Origin: Brumimicrobium ulvae
Lineage (GTDB): Bacteria > Bacteroidota > Bacteroidia > Flavobacteriales_D > Crocinitomicaceae
Assembly (NCBI RefSeq): GCF_947504225.1
Contig: NZ_CANNGT010000004.1
Location: forward strand, 124,001-188,000
Reading direction: 5' to 3'
DNA: 64,000 bases
The translations under genes were made by a program, and so were the position numbers. Below the pieces are notes generated by a model. That model saw only the letters and a program-made list of their open reading frames with translations. It did not search any database and was not told where the DNA came from. Of the stretch, positions 28,093 through 36,423 are shown piece by piece (the stretch's first letter is position 1; the number at the start of each line of letters is the position of its first letter).

Positions 28093-28824
28093 ATGAAATT
28101 ATTCACCAAAAATATCACAAAGTCATACCGTAACCGTAAGGTTGTAAAAGGTATTTCTATTGAAGTCAATCAAGGAGAAATCGTTGGTTTATTAGGCCCA
28201 AATGGAGCAGGAAAAACAACCTCCTTTTACATGATCGTTGGCTTGGTCTCTCCAGATGAAGGGACAGTGCATTTGGATGAAACAGACATCACCAGACTCC
28301 CCATGTACAAACGCTCTCAACTTGGAGTAGGTTATCTCCCTCAAGAAGTATCTGTATTTAGAAAGCTGAGTGTTGAAGACAATATTATGGCCATTCTCGA
28401 GATGACTAAATTGAACAAGACCGAAAGAAAGGCGAAACTTGAAAAATTGATTTCTGAATTCGGCCTGAACCATGTTAGGAAAAACAAAGGTTCTGCATTG
28501 TCGGGTGGTGAAAAAAGAAGAACGGAAATCGCCCGGGCTTTAGCTACCGATCCTAAATTTGTGCTCTTAGACGAACCATTTGCCGGAGTTGACCCGATTG
28601 CTGTTGAAGATATTCAATCTATTGTTGCGGACTTAAAGAAAAGGAACATAGGTATTCTGATTACAGACCACAATGTTCAAGAAACACTTTCAATAACAGA
28701 TCGTGCTTACCTTCTATTTGAAGGAAGTATTCTAAAAGCCGGTACTGCGGAAGAATTAGCAACAGATGAACAAGTTAGAAAAGTCTATTTAGGTCAAAAT
28801 TTTGAACTTAGAAAAAAATCATAG
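28093..28824 (+). CDS. lptB: LPS export ABC transporter ATP-binding protein LptB
   Basis: Cytosolic ATPase of the LptB2FG transporter that pulls lipopolysaccharide from the inner membrane towards the outer membrane. The 243-residue protein has Walker [10 protein letters not shown] (about residues 36-44), the Q-loop, the ABC signature LSGGEKRR, Walker [13 protein letters not shown] and the switch His in ITDHNVQE. The GTG at 28075 would add six residues and does not fit the family start; ATG 28093 does. LptF/G are elsewhere. Confidence 0.96.
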   Translation: MKLFTKNITKSYRNRKVVKGISIEVNQGEIVGLLGPNGAGKTTSFYMIVGLVSPDEGTVHLDETDITRLPMYKRSQLGVGYLPQEVSVFRKLSVEDNIMAILEMTKLNKTERKAKLEKLISEFGLNHVRKNKGSALSGGEKRRTEIARALATDPKFVLLDEPFAGVDPIAVEDIQSIVADLKKRNIGILITDHNVQETLSITDRAYLLFEGSILKAGTAEELATDEQVRKVYLGQNFELRKKS

Positions 28825-28853
28825 TATCTTTATCATTACTCAAACTTTGCGCC

Positions 28854-29297
28854 ATGAATAAATTTGCCTTCATTTCGATTCTACTGCTCCTCACGACCTT
28901 ATTGTCGTCTTGCAAAAAATGTGATCCCTCAAACAGTGTTTCTGGAATCATTATAGAAGATGCTATAATTAGAGCGGTAGGCATTCCAGGTGGACAACAT
29001 TTTATTGTTGATGGAAGTGAAGTGAACAAACCTATTGAAATGAGTCTTGATGGTGGTGTTAACTATACTCCTGTTGATTACAGTCAATATTCTGTGTTTG
29101 CACTAACAACAAGCTCTTCTTGTAGTTCTGGATACAACAGAAATGTGAGCGTTGATGCGGCAAACTCTACCGTTACTTACACCATTACCATTACCGAATG
29201 TACAACCTGCACCAACAATACGACCATTGATAATTGGGTGCTGACATCTAAGGTGCCTGGTAACTACACCCCAGTATTTAACATCAATAAGAATTAA
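28854..29297 (+). CDS. Small lipoprotein of unknown function
   Basis: A 147-residue predicted lipoprotein: signal peptide with lipobox LLSSC followed by KKC, then a Ser/Thr-rich beta-like domain with six further cysteines (CSSG, CTTCTNN), perhaps forming disulfides. No recognised domain. It is 29 bp downstream of lptB on the same strand and convergent with the phosphatase gene, whose end is 11 bp away. Confidence 0.75.
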   Translation: MNKFAFISILLLLTTLLSSCKKCDPSNSVSGIIIEDAIIRAVGIPGGQHFIVDGSEVNKPIEMSLDGGVNYTPVDYSQYSVFALTTSSSCSSGYNRNVSVDAANSTVTYTITITECTTCTNNTTIDNWVLTSKVPGNYTPVFNINKN

Positions 29298-29308
29298 AGG
29301 GCTTTCCT

Positions 29309-30550
29309 TTAGAATATTCTACAGCTAAAAATAGCGGTGTCATCTACCAAGTCTTCTGTTTCTCTGAACTCATCCAGTTTTGAGAAAATTAGATTATTTA
29401 AATCCTCCATTTTTAAAGGATAAAAACTATGGATTAATTTAATGAGTCGGTCGGTTTGAAAATATTCTCCCGCTTTGTTTTGCAGCTCTACTACTCCGTC
29501 GGTGTACAAAATCAATGTTGAATTTGGAGCGATTGTAATTTCATCTGGTTCTATGAATGGGACTTCTTCAAGCATCCCCAGACCAATAGATCCTTTGTCG
29601 AGAAACTGTGCTTTTTTTCCATTGGTAAGAATGGGATGATTGTGTCCTGCGTTAATGTATTTCAAACGTCGCGATACCATATGATAATGCCCTATGAAAA
29701 AGGTAATAAACTTTTCTCCTTTGGCCGCAAGCATGACTTTCTTATTCAATTCGTGTATGAGGTACTCCAAGTCAAACCTTTCGAAGCCCAACAAAGTACG
29801 AATAGTGGCTTGAAAATTGGCCATCAACATAGCTGCGCTAATTCCCTTTCCTGAAACATCAGCAATACAAACAATAAACTCGTTTTTGTTGATGGGAATA
29901 AAGTCATAATAATCTCCCCCCACCTCATGACGAGCGGTGTAGGTGGCCGCTAAATCGAGTCGTTTATCTGAAGGTAAATTATCGGGGAAAAGCAATTTCT
30001 GCATCTCTGAAGCAACCTCTAATTCTTTATTAATGCGTTCTTGAATGATGCTTTGTTTGTTCATCCGTTTATTCTCAATGGCCACAACGATGATATTCGT
30101 TAAGGTTTGAATAAAAGACAAGTCTGTGGTGGAGTTTGAACCAATGAAATTACTTGTGCTGATGCTTCGGTCTTTCAATAATAAATAAGCAATTGCTTTC
30201 CCTTGATGCACAACAGGAATCACTACGTCGAACTGGTTTAACTCTCTATTGCTCGATGATTCTATAAGGGTTATGTCCTTGAACCGTTTTAAATCACGTT
30301 CAATTTCAATGTCTTTAATTCTCCCCTTTACTCCAGATTTTATCAAATACTCCCAATGGTCTTGTTTAATAAACAAAACAAATTTATCCAATCCCAACTG
30401 TTCTTTAAGAATGAATTCGTAAACAGAAATTAAGTAATCAACCGACTGATTGGAGTTGATTCCCTTTGAAATTTCAAGCATAGAATTCAACTCAAAGTCT
30501 TTAAACTTTAATTGCTCTTTAAGTTCTTGAATTAAGGAATCACGTTTCAT
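29309..30550 (-). CDS. GAF-SpoIIE (PP2C-type) protein phosphatase
   Basis: A 413-residue signalling phosphatase of the RsbU/SpoIIE class. Residues 1-170 look like a helical linker followed by a GAF-like sensor domain; the C-terminal half has PP2C motifs: ATYTARHEVGGDYYDFI, VCIADVSGKGISAAMLMA, INAGHNHPIL and ILYTDGVVELQN. Such phosphatases usually act on an anti-sigma-factor antagonist (STAS protein); none is in the window. Its ATG overlaps the stop of the LpxD paralogue by one base (TAATG), so the two are translationally coupled, an unusual partnership of envelope synthesis and stress signalling. Confidence 0.92.
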   Translation of the reverse strand: MKRDSLIQELKEQLKFKDFELNSMLEISKGINSNQSVDYLISVYEFILKEQLGLDKFVLFIKQDHWEYLIKSGVKGRIKDIEIERDLKRFKDITLIESSSNRELNQFDVVIPVVHQGKAIAYLLLKDRSISTSNFIGSNSTTDLSFIQTLTNIIVVAIENKRMNKQSIIQERINKELEVASEMQKLLFPDNLPSDKRLDLAATYTARHEVGGDYYDFIPINKNEFIVCIADVSGKGISAAMLMANFQATIRTLLGFERFDLEYLIHELNKKVMLAAKGEKFITFFIGHYHMVSRRLKYINAGHNHPILTNGKKAQFLDKGSIGLGMLEEVPFIEPDEITIAPNSTLILYTDGVVELQNKAGEYFQTDRLIKLIHSFYPLKMEDLNNLIFSKLDEFRETEDLVDDTAIFSCRIF

Positions 30551-31476
30551 TACATATTTTCTAAAATCTCGGGGAGCTTACGAATGGCAGCCATCTCACG
30601 ATAAACCAATCGAATATCTTTGGCCGGACTACCAAAATAAGTTTTATTTGGGGCCAAACTTTTAGAAATTCCGGACTGGGCCAGAACGATAGCATTTTCG
30701 CCAATCACCACATCTGAAGCACAACCTACTTGCCCCCACATGGTCACATTATCTTGTAATTCTACACATCCTGCTATACCAACATTGGCAGCGAGCAAAC
30801 AGTTTTTACCAATAATGGTGTCATGCCCAATTTGCACTTGATTGTCAATTTTTGTTCCTTCACCAATGGTGGTAGTTGCCGTCACCCCCGCATCAATTGT
30901 ACACAATGCACCAATCTCTACGTTCTTCTTTAACCATACATTTCCACTAGTATGTAAACGGTCATATCCTGTTGGTTTTTTCTTATAATAAAAAGCATGC
31001 TGCCCAATTACAGTGTTTGCTCCAATAAACACATTGTCCTCAATGATGGTATAATCCATAATCACCACACCTGGATAAATGATTACATGCTCTCCAATAA
31101 TTACGTTATTTCCTATCGTTACGTTTGGATAAATCTGAGCAGATTCTGCAATCTTAGTGTTTTCACCGACCATTCCTGAAAGGAAGCGCATAGGTCTATA
31201 ATGCTTTGTCAGTCGATTAAAATCATCAAAAGGCTGCTTACTGACCAACAAGCCTTTACCCTCAGGACAGTCTACCTCTTTATCAATTAAAATGGTTGTT
31301 GCATTACTTTTTAATGCTTTATCATAATACTTTGGGTGGTCTACAAAAACAATATCTCCTGCTTCAACCCTGTGAATTTCATTCAAGCCAGTGATCTCGT
31401 GATTTGGATCCCCAACGAATTCACAATTTAAAAATTCTGCAACTTCCTTTAAGGTTTTTGATTGCTGTAATTTCAT
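30550..31476 (-). CDS. lpxD: LpxD-family UDP-3-O-acylglucosamine N-acyltransferase (short paralogue)
   Basis: Hexapeptide-repeat acyltransferase of lipid A synthesis, adding the second 3-hydroxyacyl chain. The 308-residue protein has the uridine-binding N-terminal domain (LKEVAEFLNCEFVGD, GDIVFVDHPKYYDKAL) and a left-handed beta-helix (NVTIGNNVIIGEHVIIYPGV), with the catalytic His in QIGHDTIIGKNCLLAANVGIAG. It is shorter than classical LpxD (about 340), and Bacteroidota often carry such a second copy beside a full one, so a specialised role is possible. Confidence 0.88.
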   Translation of the reverse strand: MKLQQSKTLKEVAEFLNCEFVGDPNHEITGLNEIHRVEAGDIVFVDHPKYYDKALKSNATTILIDKEVDCPEGKGLLVSKQPFDDFNRLTKHYRPMRFLSGMVGENTKIAESAQIYPNVTIGNNVIIGEHVIIYPGVVIMDYTIIEDNVFIGANTVIGQHAFYYKKKPTGYDRLHTSGNVWLKKNVEIGALCTIDAGVTATTTIGEGTKIDNQVQIGHDTIIGKNCLLAANVGIAGCVELQDNVTMWGQVGCASDVVIGENAIVLAQSGISKSLAPNKTYFGSPAKDIRLVYREMAAIRKLPEILENM

Positions 31477-31801
31477 AACAATACATTTATTATTTTGCTC
31501 AACTAGTAAATTTATAAAGAATCTATAGAAGATTTTAAAGCTTTAAGAATAGTTGTAAGCGTTGTCTTGTTAGTAATATCGATTTTGAAAGGTATTACCA
31601 CGAATTTAATGGAAGTCTATATGAAGTAGATGTCCCAAAAACTGTTTACAAGGCATTCCTTTTCAGATCAATTCATTATGATGGAAATTTCACCATTTGG
31701 GTTCATTCGCATGAAAAAACTTCCTATAATTTAATGTTAAATTAACCAACGCTCGGAATAAATATCATTTCTTTGCACCTCATTTATGTTTTATTGACCC
31801 C
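31477..31801. other. Intergenic region holding a start-less coding remnant
   Basis: Between the divergent lpxD and T9SS genes there is an open frame without a start codon (see 31539-31745) and a TTTCTTTG box near 31770 that may serve the T9SS gene. Nothing else is evident. Confidence 0.4.
31539..31745 (+). pseudogene. Start-less coding remnant, family not recognised
   Basis: Sixty-eight codons from just after a TAA (31536-31538) to TAA 31743-31745, with protein-like composition (NIDFERYYHEFNGSLYEVD, then YKAFLFRSIHYDGNFTIWVH). No ATG occurs before the last residues, so it is not translated as it stands. It looks like the C-terminal end of a deleted gene. Confidence 0.35.
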
Positions 31802-33415
31802 ATGAAATTAAAAAACAATACATTTTTTCACCGTTCACTCTTCGCTATTGTACTCACTTTATTCAGCTTTCAGCTCAATGGTCAAATAGTGTTTGAAGAA
31901 AACTTCAACCTACCCGAAGGAACAACTTCAGGGACTGCAGACGGAGTAAACTGGTCTTCTTCGTGTCCTACTTGTTTAAATGGTGATCACTGGGAGGTTA
32001 AATCAGGGGTTTTTGAAGGAAAAGACACCAATGGGGAGGCTGTTTGGGCAACAGATACACCCATTGATATTTCAGCATGTGAAAATATTGAAATTAGTTT
32101 TGACATTAACAGCATCGGAACCATGGAAGGATGCGGAACAGACTGTAACTCCGTTGATTGGGTGCGCTTTCAATACAATATTGATGGCGCAGGTTGGGTT
32201 GATCCAGCAAGCTCATACTACTGTAGTGGAACTTGCGCAGGAATCAATGTAGTTTCTTCAGACGATACCCCATTTACCAATTACTCAACAGGATGCATCC
32301 CTACAGGAGGAAGTTCTTTACAACTTAGAATCTCCGTTCAATGTTGGGCTGGCGATGAAGCCTGGCAAATAGACAACATCAAAGTTTCTTGTGGCGCTGC
32401 AAATGCAGGGGAAAACGCTGTATTGAACACTTGCTCTGGTTCACCGGCAACTGATTTATTTAATCAATTGGGTGGAAATCCAATCAACGGTGGAACGTGG
32501 AGCGGCCCTTCCAACCTTTCTGGTGGTGATGCGGGAACCTTTGATCCTGCAACAATGAATGAAGGAACTTATACCTATACTGTAGGCAACAGTCCTTGTC
32601 AAGCAAGCGCCAATGTAGTTGTTAACTTTGTTTCTTCTGGCAATGCAGGCAACGATGCAACGATTGAAATTTGTAACACTTCACCCTCTTTAAACTTATT
32701 TGATGTTTTGGGCGGCTCTCCACAAAACAATGGGGTTTGGAGCGGACCTTCTGCACTTACAGGTGGAGATTTAGGTACATTCAATCCAGCAACTATGCAA
32801 ACCGGTGATTACACCTATACAGTTGGAAGTGCACCTTGTGAACAAAGCGCAGTGGTAACAGTTGTAACTGGTGGACCAACAGCTAGCTTTTCTGCGAATC
32901 CTACATCAACAACAGTAGAAAACACCTTGGTTCAATTTACAAACACATCGCAGAATGCAAGCAGTTTTGTCTGGGATTTCGGTGATGATTCACCAAGCAC
33001 TGCCACAATTAACCCAAGCCATAACTACCCAGACTTAGAGCAAGGAATTTATACCGTTACCTTAACTGCTTATGATGCCAACAACTGTACTGATGTTACC
33101 ACAGCACAAATTACCATCGCAGCTCCAGAGATGAAATATGAAATTCCTAATGTGTTCACTCCGAATGGTGACAATAACAATGATTTTTTCAAACTCATCG
33201 AAGCACAGAATATTGAGAGTATTGAGTTAGAAATACTCAACCGCTGGGGGAATGTTGTGTTTACCAGTAAGGACATCAATTTCCAATGGAATGGGAAAAT
33301 CAATAATGATGGACCTGAAAGTATGGAAGGTACATATTTTTACCAGCTGGTCTTGACCGATTTCAACGGCGAAAATGCAAAGGAACATGGCTTTCTGCAA
33401 TTGGTGCGAGACTAA
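31802..33415 (+). CDS. T9SS type B sorting-domain protein with PKD domain
   Basis: A 537-residue secreted protein. Signal peptide (SLFAIVLTLFSFQLNGQ), then a jelly-roll-like N-terminal domain of about 190 residues, then two tandem repeats of about 80 residues (each with NxGxWSGPSxLxGGDxGTF and TGDYTYTVG-type endings), a PKD domain near residues 356-437 (FVWDFGDDSPS), and the type B sorting domain (IPNVFTPNGDNNNDFFK, EILNRWGNVVFTS). Probably displayed on the cell surface or released by the T9SS. It stands alone. Confidence 0.9.
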   Translation: MKLKNNTFFHRSLFAIVLTLFSFQLNGQIVFEENFNLPEGTTSGTADGVNWSSSCPTCLNGDHWEVKSGVFEGKDTNGEAVWATDTPIDISACENIEISFDINSIGTMEGCGTDCNSVDWVRFQYNIDGAGWVDPASSYYCSGTCAGINVVSSDDTPFTNYSTGCIPTGGSSLQLRISVQCWAGDEAWQIDNIKVSCGAANAGENAVLNTCSGSPATDLFNQLGGNPINGGTWSGPSNLSGGDAGTFDPATMNEGTYTYTVGNSPCQASANVVVNFVSSGNAGNDATIEICNTSPSLNLFDVLGGSPQNNGVWSGPSALTGGDLGTFNPATMQTGDYTYTVGSAPCEQSAVVTVVTGGPTASFSANPTSTTVENTLVQFTNTSQNASSFVWDFGDDSPSTATINPSHNYPDLEQGIYTVTLTAYDANNCTDVTTAQITIAAPEMKYEIPNVFTPNGDNNNDFFKLIEAQNIESIELEILNRWGNVVFTSKDINFQWNGKINNDGPESMEGTYFYQLVLTDFNGENAKEHGFLQLVRD

Positions 33416-33584
33416 ATAAAGGCGAAACGGATGCATATAGATCAATTACCAAGTCAATCATCAGCGAATGTAACTTTGTAAGATTTCAGTTAAATGATTT
33501 TTTTTAAAATCACAATTGACGCATTTCTAAGTATTCTAATTCATAGAATATTTTATCTTCGTTGTTCTTATCAGAAAATAAACA

Positions 33585-34637
33585 ATGTCAAAGCGCTCCA
33601 ATAAGAAAATCATTTCAGTAATCAAGATTGTTTTTCCTATGGCTATTGGGCTTTATTTGTTGTGGCACTTTTATACCGCAATGGATGAAGCGACAAAGGA
33701 GGTGTTCTTTAAAGCCATAAACGAGGCCAATTACTCTTGGATTTTACTTTCAATGACAATAGGTTTTTTAAGCCACATTGTTCGAGCCTACCGGTGGAAA
33801 TACATGTTAGAACCCATAGGATTTACTCCCAAGTTTTGGCACCGATACCATGCTGTAATGGTAGGTTATCTAGTCAACCTTTTAATTCCAAGAGCCGGAG
33901 AAGCTACACGAGCCGCACTACTTTATCAGACCGACAAGATTTCATTTTCAAAAAGTTTTGGAACCATTATCGCTGAAAGGGTATTTGATTTAGTCATGTT
34001 AGGCCTGATTTTCTTAGGGACCATTCTTCTTAGTTTCGAGGACTTAATTGCTGTTAAGGACATCATAATTGCAGGTTCCCCGGAAGACGGCGGAGCGGAA
34101 GGCTCACAATGGGTCATTTATACTATGGTCTCTCTTATTATTGGTGGTTTGCTGTTATTTGCACTGCTGTGGGCTAAACTTGATAAGTTTAGAGAAAAAG
34201 TAAACAACTTTGTAAAGGATGTAATGAATGGAGTTTTTGCCATTTTTAAATCAAAGAAACCTTTTCAATTTATTTTTTACACCGTATTGGTTTGGGCGCT
34301 TTATCTGCTCTTTTTTGGAATTTGTTTTAATGCCTTTGAGCAAACAGAAAACTTTCCCATCAACGGAGTGTTAATTGGTTTTATCGCTGGAACATTTGGA
34401 CTGATGTTTACCAATGGAGGCATCGGGGCCTACCCTTATTTAGTTGGAATTGTTGTTATATTTTACATTGGAGGAGATTTTGACACCACCGAAGAAGCAG
34501 AAGGAATTGGAAAAGCACTGGGAATGATTATTTGGTTGTCGCAAACTATAATGATGATTATCTTAGGGCTATTATCCTTGGTATTATTACCTAGAAATTA
34601 TAAAAAAGAAAGTGATGACAAAGTGGGAACAGATTAA
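33585..34637 (+). CDS. UPF0104/YbhN-family membrane protein (LPG synthase TM-like)
   Basis: A 350-residue inner-membrane protein with about eight hydrophobic segments and the lysylphosphatidylglycerol synthase transmembrane-region motifs, for example RAYRWKYMLEPIGF, VNLLIPRAGEATRAALLY and a conserved FGLMFTNGGIGAYPY. Family members without the cytosolic domain are thought to move lipids or glycolipid precursors across the membrane; this is inferred, not demonstrated here. It overlaps the next gene by 23 bases, suggesting cooperation with heptose metabolism for the envelope. Confidence 0.85.
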   Translation: MSKRSNKKIISVIKIVFPMAIGLYLLWHFYTAMDEATKEVFFKAINEANYSWILLSMTIGFLSHIVRAYRWKYMLEPIGFTPKFWHRYHAVMVGYLVNLLIPRAGEATRAALLYQTDKISFSKSFGTIIAERVFDLVMLGLIFLGTILLSFEDLIAVKDIIIAGSPEDGGAEGSQWVIYTMVSLIIGGLLLFALLWAKLDKFREKVNNFVKDVMNGVFAIFKSKKPFQFIFYTVLVWALYLLFFGICFNAFEQTENFPINGVLIGFIAGTFGLMFTNGGIGAYPYLVGIVVIFYIGGDFDTTEEAEGIGKALGMIIWLSQTIMMIILGLLSLVLLPRNYKKESDDKVGTD

Positions 34638-35127
34638 GCATAAATTAGTGACTCAAGAAGAGGCTAAAGCAATTATCTCCTCTTGGAAGGACAATGGGGA
34701 AAAGGTTGTTTTTACAAATGGTTGTTTTGATATTTTACATCGCGGACATGTAACATACTTAGCTAAGGCAGCATCAATAGGAAATTACCTCATCGTTGGA
34801 GTAAACTCTGATGACAGCGTTAGAAGATTAAATAAAGCTCCAAACAGACCTGTAAATGACCAGGAGTCACGCGCATTGATTATCGCTTCATTGGAAGTAG
34901 TTGACTTAGTTGTAATTTTTGAAAACGACACCCCAAAAGAGCTGATTGAGTTCATGAAGCCGTCAATTTTGGTCAAAGGAGCTGATTACGATGCCGATCT
35001 AAGAGATGAGTCAGATCCCAAATATGTAGTTGGAGCAAATGAAGTAAAAGCATACGGAGGAACTGTAATGACCATCGACTTGGAAGAAGGTTTTTCAACA
35101 ACTGGAATTATTGAACGATTGAAATAA
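34615..35127 (+). CDS. rfaE2: D-glycero-beta-D-manno-heptose 1-phosphate adenylyltransferase
   Basis: Cytidylyltransferase-fold enzyme making ADP-heptose for the LPS core. The 170-residue protein corresponds to the C-terminal (HldE/RfaE2) half, here stand-alone. Motifs are FTNGCFDILHRGHVTYL with the HxGH (HRGH) nucleotide motif, VGVNSDDSVRRLN, RPVNDQESRA and the ending GFSTTGIIERLK. An in-frame GTG at 34612 would add one residue; ATG 34615 is preferred. It overlaps the preceding membrane-protein gene by 23 bases. Confidence 0.95.
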   Translation: MTKWEQIKHKLVTQEEAKAIISSWKDNGEKVVFTNGCFDILHRGHVTYLAKAASIGNYLIVGVNSDDSVRRLNKAPNRPVNDQESRALIIASLEVVDLVVIFENDTPKELIEFMKPSILVKGADYDADLRDESDPKYVVGANEVKAYGGTVMTIDLEEGFSTTGIIERLK

Positions 35128-35310
35128 TTCTGTTTACTCTTCACTGAACCACTATGGAATAAAGTACCATAGGCTCACCTGAGAATAAAATTCTATGCTT
35201 ATAAAAATAGTTAACCATTAGATGTAAGACATTAGACTTTTTGTCTAAGCTCTAAAGTCTATTATTTACGGTCTGATAAGATTTTTAGAAGCTAAAGCGA
35301 AATGCACTAA

Positions 35311-35328
35311 TCCCGAGGCCTATCGGGA
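35311..35328. repeat. Small hairpin with GC-rich arms
   Basis: TCCCGA (35311-35316) and TCGGGA (35323-35328) surround GGCCTA. A second hairpin TTAGAC-TTTTT-GTCTAA sits at 35232-35248. They lie between convergent genes and could terminate either; the first resembles interspersed CCCGAT-type palindromes seen in Bacteroidota genomes. Confidence 0.45.
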
Positions 35329-35352
35329 GCATAGTTTTAACTCTTTCTGAGG

Positions 35353-35736
35353 TCACTCTTTTATTTTCGTCTTTACAAAATATACAGTTTGGAAAGCTAA
35401 AGTAATCAGGAACAGCACAACGAACTGAACCAGGGCGGGTTTAACATTTTCTGGATATCCGATTTTAATATAGGCCGCAAAAGAAAATGAGCCAACCATT
35501 TGTAAAGAGGTGAAAATCATATAAAGTTGCGCGAATTCAATTTCAGCAGCTCCACTTTTTCCTAAATAAAACAGAGTCGCTCCCATACTGTTTAGAATAA
35601 ACAAAACTGTATAAGCCAAAATTATTTCATCACCAAAATACAATTCTGGAATCGCTTGGTAAATCCCATAATGGATCAATGCAAGCCCAGTGAAGAAAAA
35701 TATAAATACAAGATTATCCTTTAGAATCGTTCTCAT
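35353..35736 (-). CDS. Small four-helix membrane protein of the ATP-synthase neighbourhood
   Basis: A 127-residue protein with four hydrophobic segments (NLVFIFFFTGLALIHYG, IILAYTVLFILNSMGATLFY, FAQLYMIFTSLQMVGSFSF, ALVQFVVLFLITLAFQTVYF). It resembles the small membrane proteins (DUF6168-like) found next to AtpZ in Bacteroidota atp operons, possibly an assembly or magnesium-entry factor of the Fo sector, which is inference. It overlaps atpZ by 23 bases. The usual atpB and other Fo/F1 genes do not follow; the next gene is on the opposite strand. Confidence 0.75.
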   Translation of the reverse strand: MRTILKDNLVFIFFFTGLALIHYGIYQAIPELYFGDEIILAYTVLFILNSMGATLFYLGKSGAAEIEFAQLYMIFTSLQMVGSFSFAAYIKIGYPENVKPALVQFVVLFLITLAFQTVYFVKTKIKE

Positions 35737-35959
35737 CTTTACCCATTTTTATTACCTCTCTAATAACTTTATAGAGCGATGCGAATATCGCAAAAAGTGT
35801 GAGAACTAAGGTCCAAATAGGGAAGTCATTTCCCTGTTTTTCATCTAACCACTGACCGCCAAGCGCCCCAGCAGCAATTACCACTCCCATCTGAATGGCA
35901 ATTCCTGAAAACCGAATGTAGGTTTTACCCTGAGATACATTCTTTTTCTTCTTGTCCAT
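35714..35959 (-). CDS. atpZ: AtpZ/AtpI family protein
   Basis: An 81-residue protein with a Lys-rich N-terminus and two membrane helices containing the AtpZ/AtpI motif GVVIAAGALGGQWLDEK. Family members assist Fo assembly (c-ring formation) or cation supply. The start overlaps the bactofilin stop by one base (TAATG) and its end overlaps the next gene, making a tight operon porW-bactofilin-atpZ-membrane protein, an arrangement typical of Bacteroidota except that the ATP synthase genes are missing behind it. Confidence 0.85.
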   Translation of the reverse strand: MDKKKKNVSQGKTYIRFSGIAIQMGVVIAAGALGGQWLDEKQGNDFPIWTLVLTLFAIFASLYKVIREVIKMGKDENDSKG

Positions 35960-36411
35960 TAATAAACGGTATCAGCCATCTTTTCTTGTTCAAGATTTAA
36001 ATCATCTTTCCCTCCAGACTTACGTTTGTTTTTTTTAAATGTTTTCAATCCTTTTGAAGTATCTCCAGTTTGAATATTCCCTTCAATCTGCGCTCCATCT
36101 TCTATCATTAACCTTCCTGTGCGAATATCTCCTTTCACAACTGCTGTTTGATGTAATGAAAGCAATGTCTCCGCAACAATATTACCTTCTACAGTTCCAT
36201 CTAACTCAACCTCTGTAGCATGAATATTCCCTGTAATAACTCCATCTGCACCCAACACTAACTTTCCGTTACAAACTACACTCCCCTCAACTTCTCCGTC
36301 AATTCGTAAGCTACTGTTTGTAGACAAGTCTCCTGTCAATTTAGTTCCTGACACCAATCGATTAAGACGATCTGGACTTTCTTGCTTCACTTTTTTCTCT
36401 CCTTTAAACAT
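35959..36411 (-). CDS. Bactofilin (polymer-forming cytoskeletal protein)
   Basis: A 150-residue protein whose centre is a right-handed beta-helix of repeats (GTKLTGDLSTNSSLRIDGEV, GKLVLGADGVITGNIHA, VELDGTVEGNIVAETLL, GDIRTGRLMIEDGAQIEGNI), flanked by charged tails. Bactofilins polymerise into filaments that localise wall or envelope enzymes. It is 12 bp downstream of porW and coupled to atpZ. Confidence 0.92.
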   Translation of the reverse strand: MFKGEKKVKQESPDRLNRLVSGTKLTGDLSTNSSLRIDGEVEGSVVCNGKLVLGADGVITGNIHATEVELDGTVEGNIVAETLLSLHQTAVVKGDIRTGRLMIEDGAQIEGNIQTGDTSKGLKTFKKNKRKSGGKDDLNLEQEKMADTVY

Positions 36412-36423
36412 CCAACTTGGTTT

